Source of the DNA: Pseudeuparius sepicola
Taxonomy: Eukaryota; Arthropoda; Insecta; Coleoptera; Anthribidae
Length of the DNA stretch: 64,000 bases
Direction of reading: 5' to 3'
NCBI GenBank assembly: GCA_963920635.1
Contig: OY987305.1
Span: 26,436,876-26,500,875 of the forward strand
In this document: piece after piece, positions 34,133 to 41,286 of the stretch
How positions within the stretch are numbered: the first letter of the stretch is position 1
Layout: each line of letters starts with the position of its first letter
Notes under the pieces: model-generated
The model's database searches: none
The model's input: only the letters and a program-made list of their open reading frames with translations
What the model was told of the DNA's origin: nothing
Position numbers and translations under genes: made by a program

Positions 34133-34564
34133 TCATTCAACTGACTGTTGCTCAAAGTTTTTTTTCAGAGATCTTTCAACTTTTTTGACGATGTCTCTTT
34201 TAAACGAAACCGGGCGCTTATTTATGCCCATACCGACCTTGCGTTTGACCTTCATCGTATTTGTAACGAACCACGCGGCAGCTTTTTCGTCAAATTTAGC
34301 GTCCCTCGATACCACTCGCTCCCACGCTCGATTTTCCAATTCTTTGTCTGCTTTATGTCTCTCTTCCAGAGACTTATTTTTGGAATATGCGATGTCGTGA
34401 TCTTTGCAGGCGGCGTCTAGCTTATTGATGGCGGGATCTTCACGAGCAAGGCGTTTCTCCAACTTTGTTCCTGGACCGCAGTACTGGTAGCCGGGAAGGT
34501 GTAATTCGACTGGCAACCTATTGATGACGCTATTAACCAATCCACTTCCAGCGAAAGACGACAT
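34133..34564 (-). CDS. Parvovirus-type phospholipase A2 virion protein
   Basis: The start at 34,564 (MSSFAGSGLVNSVI) is chosen from the TATA box at 34,596 and CTCAGT between them; it also matches the start of the element A copy. Calcium loop YCGPGT is at residues 28-33, and the catalytic helix CKDHDIAY at 53-60 holds the His-Asp pair. EERHKADKELE and a lysine-rich, NLS-like C-terminus follow. In parvoviruses this domain in VP1 breaches the endosome. Here it is a separate gene of about 143 codons. Compared with the 167-residue element A protein, the C-terminus is cut by a frameshift near 34,145, and the lost tail can be seen in another frame to about 34,075. Probably partly damaged. Confidence 0.85.
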   Translation of the reverse strand: MSSFAGSGLVNSVINRLPVELHLPGYQYCGPGTKLEKRLAREDPAINKLDAACKDHDIAYSKNKSLEERHKADKELENRAWERVVSRDAKFDEKAAAWFVTNTMKVKRKVGMGINKRPVSFKRDIVKKVERSLKKNFEQQSVE

Positions 34565-34595
34565 CACACTGAGCTGAACGAACAACGATGAGTTT

Positions 34596-34603
34596 TATTT
34601 ATA
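34596..34603 (-). promoter_or_regulatory. TATA box of the phospholipase A2 gene
   Basis: TATAAATA on the minus strand. CTCAGT, an arthropod initiator match, follows about 25 bases later, just before the ATG at 34,564. Confidence 0.7.
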
Positions 34604-34734
34604 CCTTTTTCCAAGATTAAAAAAAAAAACAAATTAAACGTTTATTAGAAATCAATTATTATACATATTTGTTATATTTTCCTATTAACTACAGCATATC
34701 ACATTCAAATTTTTCAAATGTCCAGTTTTCTCAT

Positions 34735-35359
34735 TCTACAATAAATTAGATATTTGTAGATAGGCCGACGGGCCCGAGACTCTTCATGTAATACCTCTTT
34801 CCGTTACCGATATCCCTATTAATTTCTTCGATCCGTTGGGGCGTAAACTCGGCCGTGTATCGTTGCGGCAGCACCGTCTTAAATTCTTCGAACTCGACGT
34901 AGACCTTCTCTCCGTATTGCGTGTTCACTTTGTCCACGCTCGTGATTTGAAAATTTTCATCCACCTCCATATTTTGAACGCTTTCGAATTTCTTGACGAT
35001 CAAATTCTGGTTCAGGAACGACTGCATTTTGAACTCGGCAAATCAGACTGTATGAAATTGTAAGTGTATATAACGGGAAACTGCTCTTGCAAGTAGTTGC
35101 GCTCGAATATATAGACCTCACCCCACCAAGCCGTTGGAGTGGGGGTTGCCCCGTCGTTGTAGGGGGGCGACCCCCGCCGTTGGAGTGGGGGGGTCAACTG
35201 GGGGGGGGTCACACGTGGCCCAAAGGTCAAAGGTCAACCTCTCAGAATCTAGGAGTCAACTGGGGTCATCCGGTGACGTCACGTGACCTCGGGCATGACG
35301 TAGCCACTTTGCACGCTTTTTTAAAGGTCGTGGGTTAGAACTCTCTTTGTATTACTACT
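34735..35359 (-). repeat. Right terminal inverted repeat of Polinton B
   Basis: Inverted counterpart of 19,513-20,030, ending ...ATTACTACT at 35,359. It is about 108 bp longer than the left copy because it keeps the promoter segment of the small terminal gene. The copies differ by scattered substitutions, so the insertion is not recent. Confidence 0.92.
34746..35027 (-). CDS. Small Polinton terminal protein, right-TIR copy
   Basis: A 93-residue frame beginning MQSFLNQNLIVKKFESVQNM, then the same core as the left copy (NTQYGEKVYVEFEEF, VLPQRYTAEFTPQRI). A stop after STNI cuts the last eight or so residues present on the left. A TATA box (TATATATT, 35,106-35,113) lies upstream. The right copy thus has the promoter and N-terminus, and the left copy the C-terminus and the following coiled-coil gene. 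Function unknown; see the left copy. Confidence 0.65.
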   Translation of the reverse strand: MQSFLNQNLIVKKFESVQNMEVDENFQITSVDKVNTQYGEKVYVEFEEFKTVLPQRYTAEFTPQRIEEINRDIGNGKRYYMKSLGPVGLSTNI

Positions 35360-35365
35360 GACACT
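35360..35365 (+). repeat. Right target-site duplication GACACT of Polinton B
   Basis: Direct repeat of 19,507-19,512, immediately outside the terminal ...ATTACTACT. Confidence 0.95.
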
Positions 35366-35756
35366 GATCACTTGAATTCCTTTTTAATGATATTTAAGTT
35401 TCAAAATGTGTGTTTTAGGTTAAGAAATGATGATCAAATTGGTAAATTATATGTTTAATAAAATATAACTATAATACAATAATAAAATAATATAATAAAA
35501 TAATATCATTAAAATAAGAGAAAATGTGGGGAGCATTAAACATTCAAAATTTCTTGAACCTTTTGCATAATTTTAACGATTCGTGTCTCGACTGAATTTA
35601 GATTTTCCAATTCTCAAAGGATCCTTTTTTCCCTTGCTTTCAGTTGTTGAACTTGCCCAACCACTACTTGCAAGTGGGTGGAGCTACCTAGAATTACCAC
35701 TTCTCCAACATGCAAAATCGTTGACTTTTGTTTTGAGTTAGTATGATTTCTATGGT

Positions 35757-35945
35757 TACAAAATGCAGATGGCTAACCCTGAGAATGTTGACGTGATCTC
35801 ACACGTCGGCTTGCTTTTATCAGTTGGATGTTTAGGCTGACAAAATTTCGTTGTTTAAAAAACACAGATGGCTAACCCTGAGAATGTTGATGTGATCTAA
35901 CACGTCGACCCGCTTTTATAAGTTGGATGTTTAGTCTGAGAATAT
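35757..35945 (+). repeat. Direct repeat, 2 x about 85 bp
   Basis: 'cagatggctaaccctgagaa' and the following 'gttggatgtttag' block occur at about 35,766 and again at about 35,864, about 98 bp apart, with small differences. No gene; a degenerate helical frame at 35,540-35,720 (minus strand, QVQQLKAREKRI) has no start codon. Confidence 0.7.
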
Positions 35946-36047
35946 TTTCAACGAATGACCGCCAGAATACCGGGGAAAATATTGCTGACAAAGAATGAAA
36001 CTACTTTTATTTTCATAACTTTATTATGTGTTAAGACTACACAAATA

Positions 36048-36434
36048 CTATAGCTCCACAACTGTTGTTAGCTTTTTAATCCATTGATTTTCCACCAACT
36101 TATGGATTAATTTAATCATCCATTTTAAAATGAAGAGTGAGGAACATGTGGCAATAAAATAAACCACGCTTTCTAGGGATTGACCTGCTGTAACTTGTTC
36201 TCTGAGCTCATTTAACGTTTTAGAAATTGGTGTAACCCACTCTGTGTCAGCAACTGTACCATTTTCAAATATAATTACAACTTCATCAGTGGTAGTTGTA
36301 GGAGTTAATGAAATGCAATTTAATGAATCATCCATACAAATAGCAACATCGTTTACGTCAAACGGTTTATAGAAGTATATTATGTTATTGATAATCAGAG
36401 AATGAAGTAACAGGTATTCTGCACTCAACATCAT
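36048..36434 (-). CDS. Small predicted membrane protein unique to Polinton A
   Basis: The track-length frame starts further upstream, but a TATA box (TATAAAAG, 36,454-36,461) lies within those codons, so the start is taken at the ATG pair at 36,434/36,431 (MMLSAEYLLLHSLIINNIIY), about 128 residues. The N-terminus is hydrophobic like a signal peptide. There is an NGT glycosylation sequon, two cysteines (CMDDSLNC), and a C-terminal hydrophobic segment (VVYFIATCSSLFILKWMIKL) followed by a short basic tail. This is the layout of a small type I membrane protein. It has no counterpart in element B and I recognise no family. A surface or envelope role is speculation. Confidence 0.6.
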   Translation of the reverse strand: MMLSAEYLLLHSLIINNIIYFYKPFDVNDVAICMDDSLNCISLTPTTTTDEVVIIFENGTVADTEWVTPISKTLNELREQVTAGQSLESVVYFIATCSSLFILKWMIKLIHKLVENQWIKKLTTVVEL

Positions 36435-36453
36435 TTTCGAAAGTTTTCTCCCT

Positions 36454-36461
36454 CTTTTATA
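36454..36461 (-). promoter_or_regulatory. TATA box of the small membrane protein gene
   Basis: TATAAAAG on the minus strand, 20-27 bases before the chosen ATG pair; it decides the start. Confidence 0.6.
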
Positions 36462-36518
36462 GGAATCAAACAACAAAATGCTAATAAAGGCCTTTATTTA
36501 AGTAAAATCTTACAACTT

Positions 36519-37001
36519 TTAGTAATCGAATAAGTATTTTTCTAACCAAGAATATAATTTTTCATAATTCCTAAAGCTACACATCCATTTTTTATTTTCA
36601 TTGTGGTGGAGGCACATCGGAATGTCTTTTTCAAATAGCGGCACCTCTATTAAATTGTTTTGCAAATTTCCCACATCCACCACTTTATTGTTGATTATTT
36701 CACGTAGAAAACGTTCTTTTTGATGTCCCTTCACGTAAACTATGTGAACGTCTAGTAGAGTAGTTTGCAGTATTTCAACCAATTTGTTGTACTCAACATG
36801 TCCACTCGAATATTTTATCCCAAGAAAATTTTCTTCCATAACTCGCACGTGCCTCTTATTTAAATTGTTAAGAGACATAAAACTTTTTGGGGGAGCTGTA
36901 ACCATATGCATCACTTGCCCATTAATTTTAATTGTAAATTCCTTGGGATAAAACTCATTCTCCACCGAGAAACCTTGAATGTCGATTACAGCAATCTTCA
37001 T
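36519..37001 (-). CDS. Polinton-specific protein (homologue of the IAP-fusion N-terminus)
   Basis: An intact 160-residue frame, MKIAVIDIQGFSVENEFYPK..., with GHVEYNKLVEIL, HIVYVKGHQKERFLREII, a CLHHNENKKWMCSFRNYEKL segment and a short tail. It ends where the BIR-RING tail begins in element B. A TATA box (TATAAATG, 37,051-37,058) precedes it. The opening strand with D6 (VIDIQG) and later acidic residues could fit an RNase H-like or DEDD exonuclease fold, and the H-H...C pattern a zinc site, but this is inference. Proteins of this type are widespread in animal Polintons. Confidence 0.65.
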   Translation of the reverse strand: MKIAVIDIQGFSVENEFYPKEFTIKINGQVMHMVTAPPKSFMSLNNLNKRHVRVMEENFLGIKYSSGHVEYNKLVEILQTTLLDVHIVYVKGHQKERFLREIINNKVVDVGNLQNNLIEVPLFEKDIPMCLHHNENKKWMCSFRNYEKLYSWLEKYLFDY

Positions 37002-37050
37002 CTTAACTTAGTTCCCGAATAAAACTATTGGTCTGGTGCTGATGTCCCCG

Positions 37051-37058
37051 CATTTATA
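37051..37058 (-). promoter_or_regulatory. TATA box of the Polinton-specific protein gene (A)
   Basis: TATAAATG on the minus strand, 50 bases before the ATG at 37,001; same relative place as in element B. Confidence 0.55.
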
Positions 37059-37070
37059 TCCGGGATCTGT

Positions 37071-38256
37071 TTACATCATATAGCTTCTTACAGTTTCGCT
37101 CAAGGGCAAATACTCCACAACTCTATCATGAATAATATGCAATATGCACGGGTCTTATCTGGAAATCCTTGAGAGCTCTCAATATCCAATTTAACATCAA
37201 CAGTGCTCATTTTAATTGTTTCATTGCGACGTGAGCAGTCGATAACGAACAGCGTCGCCCGGTCTTTAAAGTCAGCATAATTAAGTAGTGGGCTCTTATC
37301 GAGCGTATTCATAAAGCTTGGGTAGAAGTCTCTGTAATTATTGTACACTTCCAAGTAATCCCTACTGAAATCTTGCCGCAAGCGTTCAAACGGAAAGTAT
37401 TCACCGTTTATTATAAGGCGTACGTCGGAAATATTTACGTCATCAAAGTATGTTGGGTCGGTTTTTGAATTTTCTTTGCGGTCGGTTTGAAAGCCGACAA
37501 TAACAAACCTTGGGCTTTCCACTGTGGCAGAGGTTTTAACGGACCATATTTCTTTGGTCGCATTTACGGTTAGATTGGGTAATTCATGTAACTCCCATTT
37601 GCGAAATGGTATCAAGATGGGTTTGTTACTCTTGAGGGCTTGCAATAAGTTTTACTTAATTTTATCGTTTAGTATTATATGTTTTACTTTCAACTCGTTG
37701 TTAGTAATGACTACATCAACCGTTAGATCTGGAGTTGTATCGGGTGTTTGTTCCAGCAATATAGAGTTTTTGTCATTTCGAGCTCTAGTTAACAGTATTG
37801 TTTGTTTTCCAGAAATTGCATGTTGGTAATCGTTAAAGATGCCAAACAGGTGTTTAAGTGGAACTCTAACACTAAACGTTGAGTCTCTATTCAAAATGTT
37901 TTTTCCCGGGGTACAACCAACTTGAGGTGCGTTTTTCATCGGTGGGGTTGTAGCAAAGATACGCTCTGATACTGCTTAAAATGCCGGGGTCCCTCACAGA
38001 ATCTACTTCTTGTCCGTTAAGTTCGTAAGATATAGAGTGGAAGAAGAAAGCCGCGGCATTATTAACTAATTCGCAAGTGCATTTTCCTTGTGTACATTAA
38101 CAACCAAGCATCTCCCTGGTTAATTGTTATTTCAATGATGTCATTATTCATAAAAGACTTGACGAAAGGATAGTAAGTACGTCTTTCTATGCGTTGGATT
38201 GACTCATCATACTTTGGACTTTGATACACGTCGAATACATTTGGTGTCAACGACAT
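37071..38256 (-). pseudogene. Polinton A major capsid protein, frameshifted
   Basis: Same family as 31,373-32,521. Start MSLTPNVFDVYQSPKYDE (38,256), YYPFVKSFMNNDIIEITINQ, a frame change near 38,095, LKHLFGIFNDYQ in a second frame, then a break near 37,650. A long third frame follows (ILIPFRKWELHELPNL, WSVKTSATVESPRFVIVGF, LIINGEYFPFERL, FYPSFMN, LFVIDCSRR). A last break near 37,135 leads to a stop at 37,071. It keeps a stretch (about 37,720-37,800) that is deleted in B. TATA box TATAAAAG at 38,367-38,374. Confidence 0.85.
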
Positions 38257-38403
38257 TATATCCGAGCGACTTTAAAATATTTATGCTTTTAGGTGTAGGC
38301 GTCAGGTTGCGAGGTTGACGCTTGTGAGGTTCAGACGAGAGTGTGTTTATAAAGTGGTTTAACTCACTTTTATATGTGAGGCCCTCACCGAAAACTAGAC
38401 CCA

Positions 38404-39107
38404 TTACAAAGGTTTTACTTCTAATCTCACAATTATTTCTTCTCCACGGAAATTTACTAACTGAAAATTTTGATCCAAAATTGATAAGGTTATATTATTT
38501 ATTTCCCGTTTAGTGACAGGTAAGTAAAGTAGGTTTCTGGGGGTTTCGTCTATGGCGTTCCCCGGATTACATTCAGGAGAAAACTCGTAAATAGTATGAG
38601 TAGGTCTGTTGTTATAGTACGCTCCAGAGGTTAAATTGCTGTCAATAGTATTGTTCTGGTTTTGACGATATTCACCGGTAAATCTGATGCGTGGACACTT
38701 AGTGGGGGTAGTAAACGATTGGAATAACCGAGCAATGTGGCAATCGAATCTTTTGGTCTAAAATCAATCGTATATTTATCGCTGTATATTTCACACTGTA
38801 GAGTATTAGTATTGGCTTTGAATGAAAAATCAGGTATTTCGTTACGATTTCTTAAAATTTTAATTATCGCTGTCTCTATGGCAGCAATTTCGTAAGATTC
38901 TGTGGGTATTTCTAAAACTTTTAATTCGTTTGCTTGATCGATTAAATAAAATGTATTATTCGGTGCCTCAATATTCGGTATCGTATTATATGAATAAAAC
39001 CCGAGCAACGCTAAGCCGTATTGTAAAGTTGGGTCTAAATAAATTGAATTATTGTAATCAACCGAGAGCACAAAGCTGTAGCCTTTCAACGTGAATAACA
39101 ACGAAAT
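38404..39107 (-). pseudogene. Polinton A penton-like protein, start lost and frameshifted
   Basis: Homologue of 32,677-33,393 (LDPTLQYGLALLGFYSYNTI, SYEIAAIETAI, IDFRPKDSIATLLGYSNRLL). The position of the initiating ATG (39,105-39,107) reads ATT. A frameshift near 38,635 moves the C-terminal third (RPTHTIYEFS, NLLYLPVTKREINN, VNFRGEEIIVRLEVK) into another frame, with a stop at 38,404. A TATA box (39,135-39,142) is still recognisable. Confidence 0.82.
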
Positions 39108-39127
39108 GACTAATAGTTTTAAGTCGG

Positions 39128-39325
39128 TCAGCTCTTTTTATAAAGAAATTTGAGACAAAGATGTCTACAATTTATTTCATTACATTTTTGATATGCATCG
39201 TTATTATATACAATTTTAACTTTTCCTAAATATCTCACGGATACATCTCTAAAATATGACAACTTTAATTTCCTGGCAAATTTTTCGAGGTCAACGTTAT
39301 TTAATGGTCTCTTGGGTAGCTTCAC
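39128..39325 (-). pseudogene. Polinton A adenain-like protease, internally deleted
   Basis: A 65-residue remnant of the 123-residue protease: the start MKLPKRPLNNVDLEKFAR and the end NNDAYQKCNEINCRHLCLKF match. The about 57 residues carrying the catalytic His and Asp are missing without breaking the frame, and the Gly after the catalytic Cys is Arg. It cannot be active. Confidence 0.85.
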
Positions 39326-39588
39326 TGGGAGTTTTTTGTTTCCTTAAAAATAAACCAAAGCCTCGCTTGTTTTTTCACAAAAAGCCCCGATCCGATTGCT
39401 TCCATCGCTTTGTTATGACGTTTTTGTTCTTCCATCTTTTTATGCATATCTTTCGCAGCGATAACTGTTTTAGCAATCGCACTAGCACCGCCTGCCACCG
39501 ATCCAAGAGCTCCCAAAGCACCTAGGATTGGAATCAAAGGAAGAAACCCACCGCTCGCTTCAAAAGGAATTATTCTGGGGATTCGCAC
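39322..39588 (-). CDS. Small glycine-rich virion protein (pX-like), Polinton A
   Basis: An 88-residue homologue of 33,761-34,051. It starts MRIPRIIPFEASGGFLPL and has a hydrophobic glycine-rich segment (LGALGALGSVAGGASAIAKT) and a charged helix (HKKMEEQKRHNKAMEAIGSG). It overlaps the protease start by 4 bases. Conservation of the hydrophobic segment between two divergent elements argues that this part is functionally important. Confidence 0.7.
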   Translation of the reverse strand: MRIPRIIPFEASGGFLPLIPILGALGALGSVAGGASAIAKTVIAAKDMHKKMEEQKRHNKAMEAIGSGLFVKKQARLWFIFKETKNSQ

Positions 39589-39589
39589 T

Positions 39590-40093
39590 TTATTCTTTCC
39601 ACCTACTTTTTTTAACTGCTAAACGTGCCGCTTTAATTGCAGCTAGTGTGGTTTTCTTAGTTCCTTTTTCATTATTAAGTTGATATCCGCGAAATGATTT
39701 TTTCAATGATTTTTCAACCTTTTTCACTATATCACGTTTGAACGATTTTTTTAAGCCCATACCTAACTTGCGTTTAGTTTTCATTGTTGTAGTAACAAAC
39801 CAAGCAGCTGCCTTTTCACCTAGTTTTGCGTCCTTAGACTTAACTCTTTGCCAAGCTTTATTTTCTAACACTCGATCGGCTTTATGTCGATCCTCTAAAG
39901 AGGAAGATTTCGAATATTCTATGTCGTGTTCCTTGCATGCAGCATCGATAGGGTTTATGCCAGGGTCTCCCCTAGCTAATATCTTGTTTAGCTTAGTTCC
40001 AGGTCCGCAATATTGGTATCCAGGAATGTGTAATTCAACTGGTAGATTACTGATAAGGGTATTAACCAAACCGTCTCCTGTGAATGATAACAT
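39590..40093 (-). CDS. Parvovirus-type phospholipase A2 virion protein, Polinton A
   Basis: An intact 167-residue frame, MLSFTGDGLVNTLI..., with calcium loop YCGPGT, INPIDAACKEHDIEY holding the catalytic His-Asp pair, and DRHKADRVLENKAW. A lysine-rich tail (KTTLAAIKAARLAVKKSRWK) is lost in the B copy. TATA box TATAAATA (40,125-40,132) and TTCAGT (about 40,094-40,099) lie directly upstream. This is the best-preserved virion gene of element A. Confidence 0.88.
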   Translation of the reverse strand: MLSFTGDGLVNTLISNLPVELHIPGYQYCGPGTKLNKILARGDPGINPIDAACKEHDIEYSKSSSLEDRHKADRVLENKAWQRVKSKDAKLGEKAAAWFVTTTMKTKRKLGMGLKKSFKRDIVKKVEKSLKKSFRGYQLNNEKGTKKTTLAAIKAARLAVKKSRWKE

Positions 40094-40124
40094 TAGACTG
40101 AATGCAAGTCTTTACACGAAAATA

Positions 40125-40132
40125 TATTTATA
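40125..40132 (-). promoter_or_regulatory. TATA box of PLA2 gene (A)
   Basis: TATAAATA on the minus strand, with a perfect TTCAGT initiator about 28 bases downstream. Confidence 0.7.
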
Positions 40133-40139
40133 AGTTTCA

Positions 40140-40777
40140 ATCATTAGTAATTTATTTTCCCAAACTCGCTTGAATTTATTCTTTAACTGTTCACCACATC
40201 AAAATATTTATATAATATCCGAGCGCGTTACATTAAGATTTTACTTAAAGTTAGCCGGACCTCGGCGTTGGAAAGTGTTTTTATATAAATCCTGTATACA
40301 GTATAATTTCGTATAATGAAACGACTTTATTGCAGACCTGCATGCTTTAATTCACCGCCACATAAACATTGAATCAACGAGGACTGCGCTGGATAACTCT
40401 TAATTTTAATTTAAATAAAGTTTAAAACACTTGCACGTAGCCCGTAAATATTTAAGGTAGTATAATTTTCAATTTAGATTGAGCTTGCAACTGATGACTC
40501 ATAAAAGTACCGCTATTTATGAATGGGTTATTATTTCAGGTTTTAAACAGAGTACGTTGCTGTCTTTCATTGCTATCGAATTATGGATCGCTTTGATCCA
40601 GTTACTTGGTGAGTCATACCATCGTTGTTTAACTATTTACAGCAAATAAAGAGTGGAATTCGAATTATTTGTTTTATTTACAACAGTTTCTCGTTACTCG
40701 TAATAAAATACTGGGTCCATTTCCTTTATTAGGTAAGTTTTATGACTAAAACATTCAGATTTCCCCATGTTAATTTT
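40140..40777. other. Non-coding spacer in Polinton A
   Basis: AT-rich, no gene seen. It lies between the PLA2 promoter and the terminal small gene. In element B this spacer is only about 140 bp. Confidence 0.5.
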
Positions 40778-41059
40778 CTATCCACCCGATGGGATTTTCT
40801 GCATATCCACTTGTCCTTTGTAAACCAGCGAGTATTTTTCACTGGAAAAATTTTCGAGGCGTGGTTTGAACGCCTTCGTCATTCTGTTCGGTAGGAAAAT
40901 GACACTATCCTCCAACTCCAGCAAAATGGTCTCCCCGAACGTTGTTTGCACCACCTTGCCAGAGAGAATTTTCATCGGCATGCCTTCATCCAATTCCACC
41001 AACTTTACCGTCGGTTTCTGAGACAAGCAACCAACTTTGTTGATGGTTTTAAAATCCAT
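40778..41059 (-). CDS. Small Polinton terminal protein, element A right copy
   Basis: A 93-residue frame, MDFKTINKVGCLSQKP.... The core VVQTTFGETILLELEDSVIF followed by LPNRMTKAFKPRLE aligns with the B terminal protein (VNTQYGEKVYVEFEEF, LPQRYTAEF), and a Y..K-G end follows. Similarity is low but the position, just inside the terminus and pointing inward, is the same. Upstream are 'gataaaa' (about 41,116) and TTCAGT (about 41,087). It is less similar to the left A copy (16,938-19,217) than expected for one element's two ends, so gene conversion or mixed ancestry is possible. Confidence 0.6.
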   Translation of the reverse strand: MDFKTINKVGCLSQKPTVKLVELDEGMPMKILSGKVVQTTFGETILLELEDSVIFLPNRMTKAFKPRLENFSSEKYSLVYKGQVDMQKIPSGG

Positions 41060-41270
41060 TTCTTTGCTGCAGGCTCAACTCGGCTACTGAACTCCACACA
41101 ACAGCAAACTTTGTCTTTTATCAAAGCTAGAGGGGTGGGGTGACCTAATGTTAGGAAATGACTTTCTCGAAAACCCCGCCCACTTGACCTCGAACTAAAA
41201 TTCCCAGAAGTAAGCCACTCTGGAGTAATTTGACGACCTTGACCTTGGCGGCCATTTTGGACTGGGCGCC

Positions 41271-41286
41271 GCTTTGCATCACTACT
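41271..41286 (-). repeat. Right terminus of Polinton A
   Basis: GCTTTGCATCACTACT matches the right end of element B (CTTTGTATTACTACT) and ends in the CT expected of Polinton termini. The following CAAGCA would be the target duplication. No matching left end was found, so the A left terminus is lost. Confidence 0.7.

Larger units (their letters stand above)
19513..35359. mobile_element. Complete Polinton/Maverick (adintovirus-like) element B, 15.85 kb
   Basis: The element has terminal inverted repeats beginning AGTAGTAATACAAAGAGAG and ending with its complement, flanked by GACACT on both sides. Inside are the hallmark genes: family B polymerase and DDE integrase, packaging ATPase, adenain-like protease, major and minor capsid proteins, plus phospholipase A2, a glycine-rich small protein and an IAP-like fusion. 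The polymerase reads rightward, and the integrase and virion genes leftward, meeting at about 26.75 kb. It is GC-richer than its surroundings. Most genes are frameshifted, so the element is dead. A 2.9-kb block of repeats lies between the left small genes and the polymerase. Confidence 0.95.
35366..41286. mobile_element. Right arm of outer Polinton A
   Basis: The genes run leftward in the same order as the right arm of element B: RNase-H-like-domain protein, major capsid, penton, protease, glycine-rich protein, PLA2, terminal small gene. The end reads CTTTGCATCACTACT, matching the B terminus CTTTGTATTACTACT in 13 of 15 bases. The sequence is more AT-rich and the proteins clearly divergent, so this is another lineage. 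The polymerase, integrase and ATPase are missing here. Together with 16,938-19,506 it forms the element into which B was inserted. Confidence 0.85.

Noticed and set aside
35540..35725. Possible small helical gene on the minus strand (VQQLKAREK...)
   Set aside because: No start codon and an internal stop; too weak to call, though it could be a decayed Polinton A gene.
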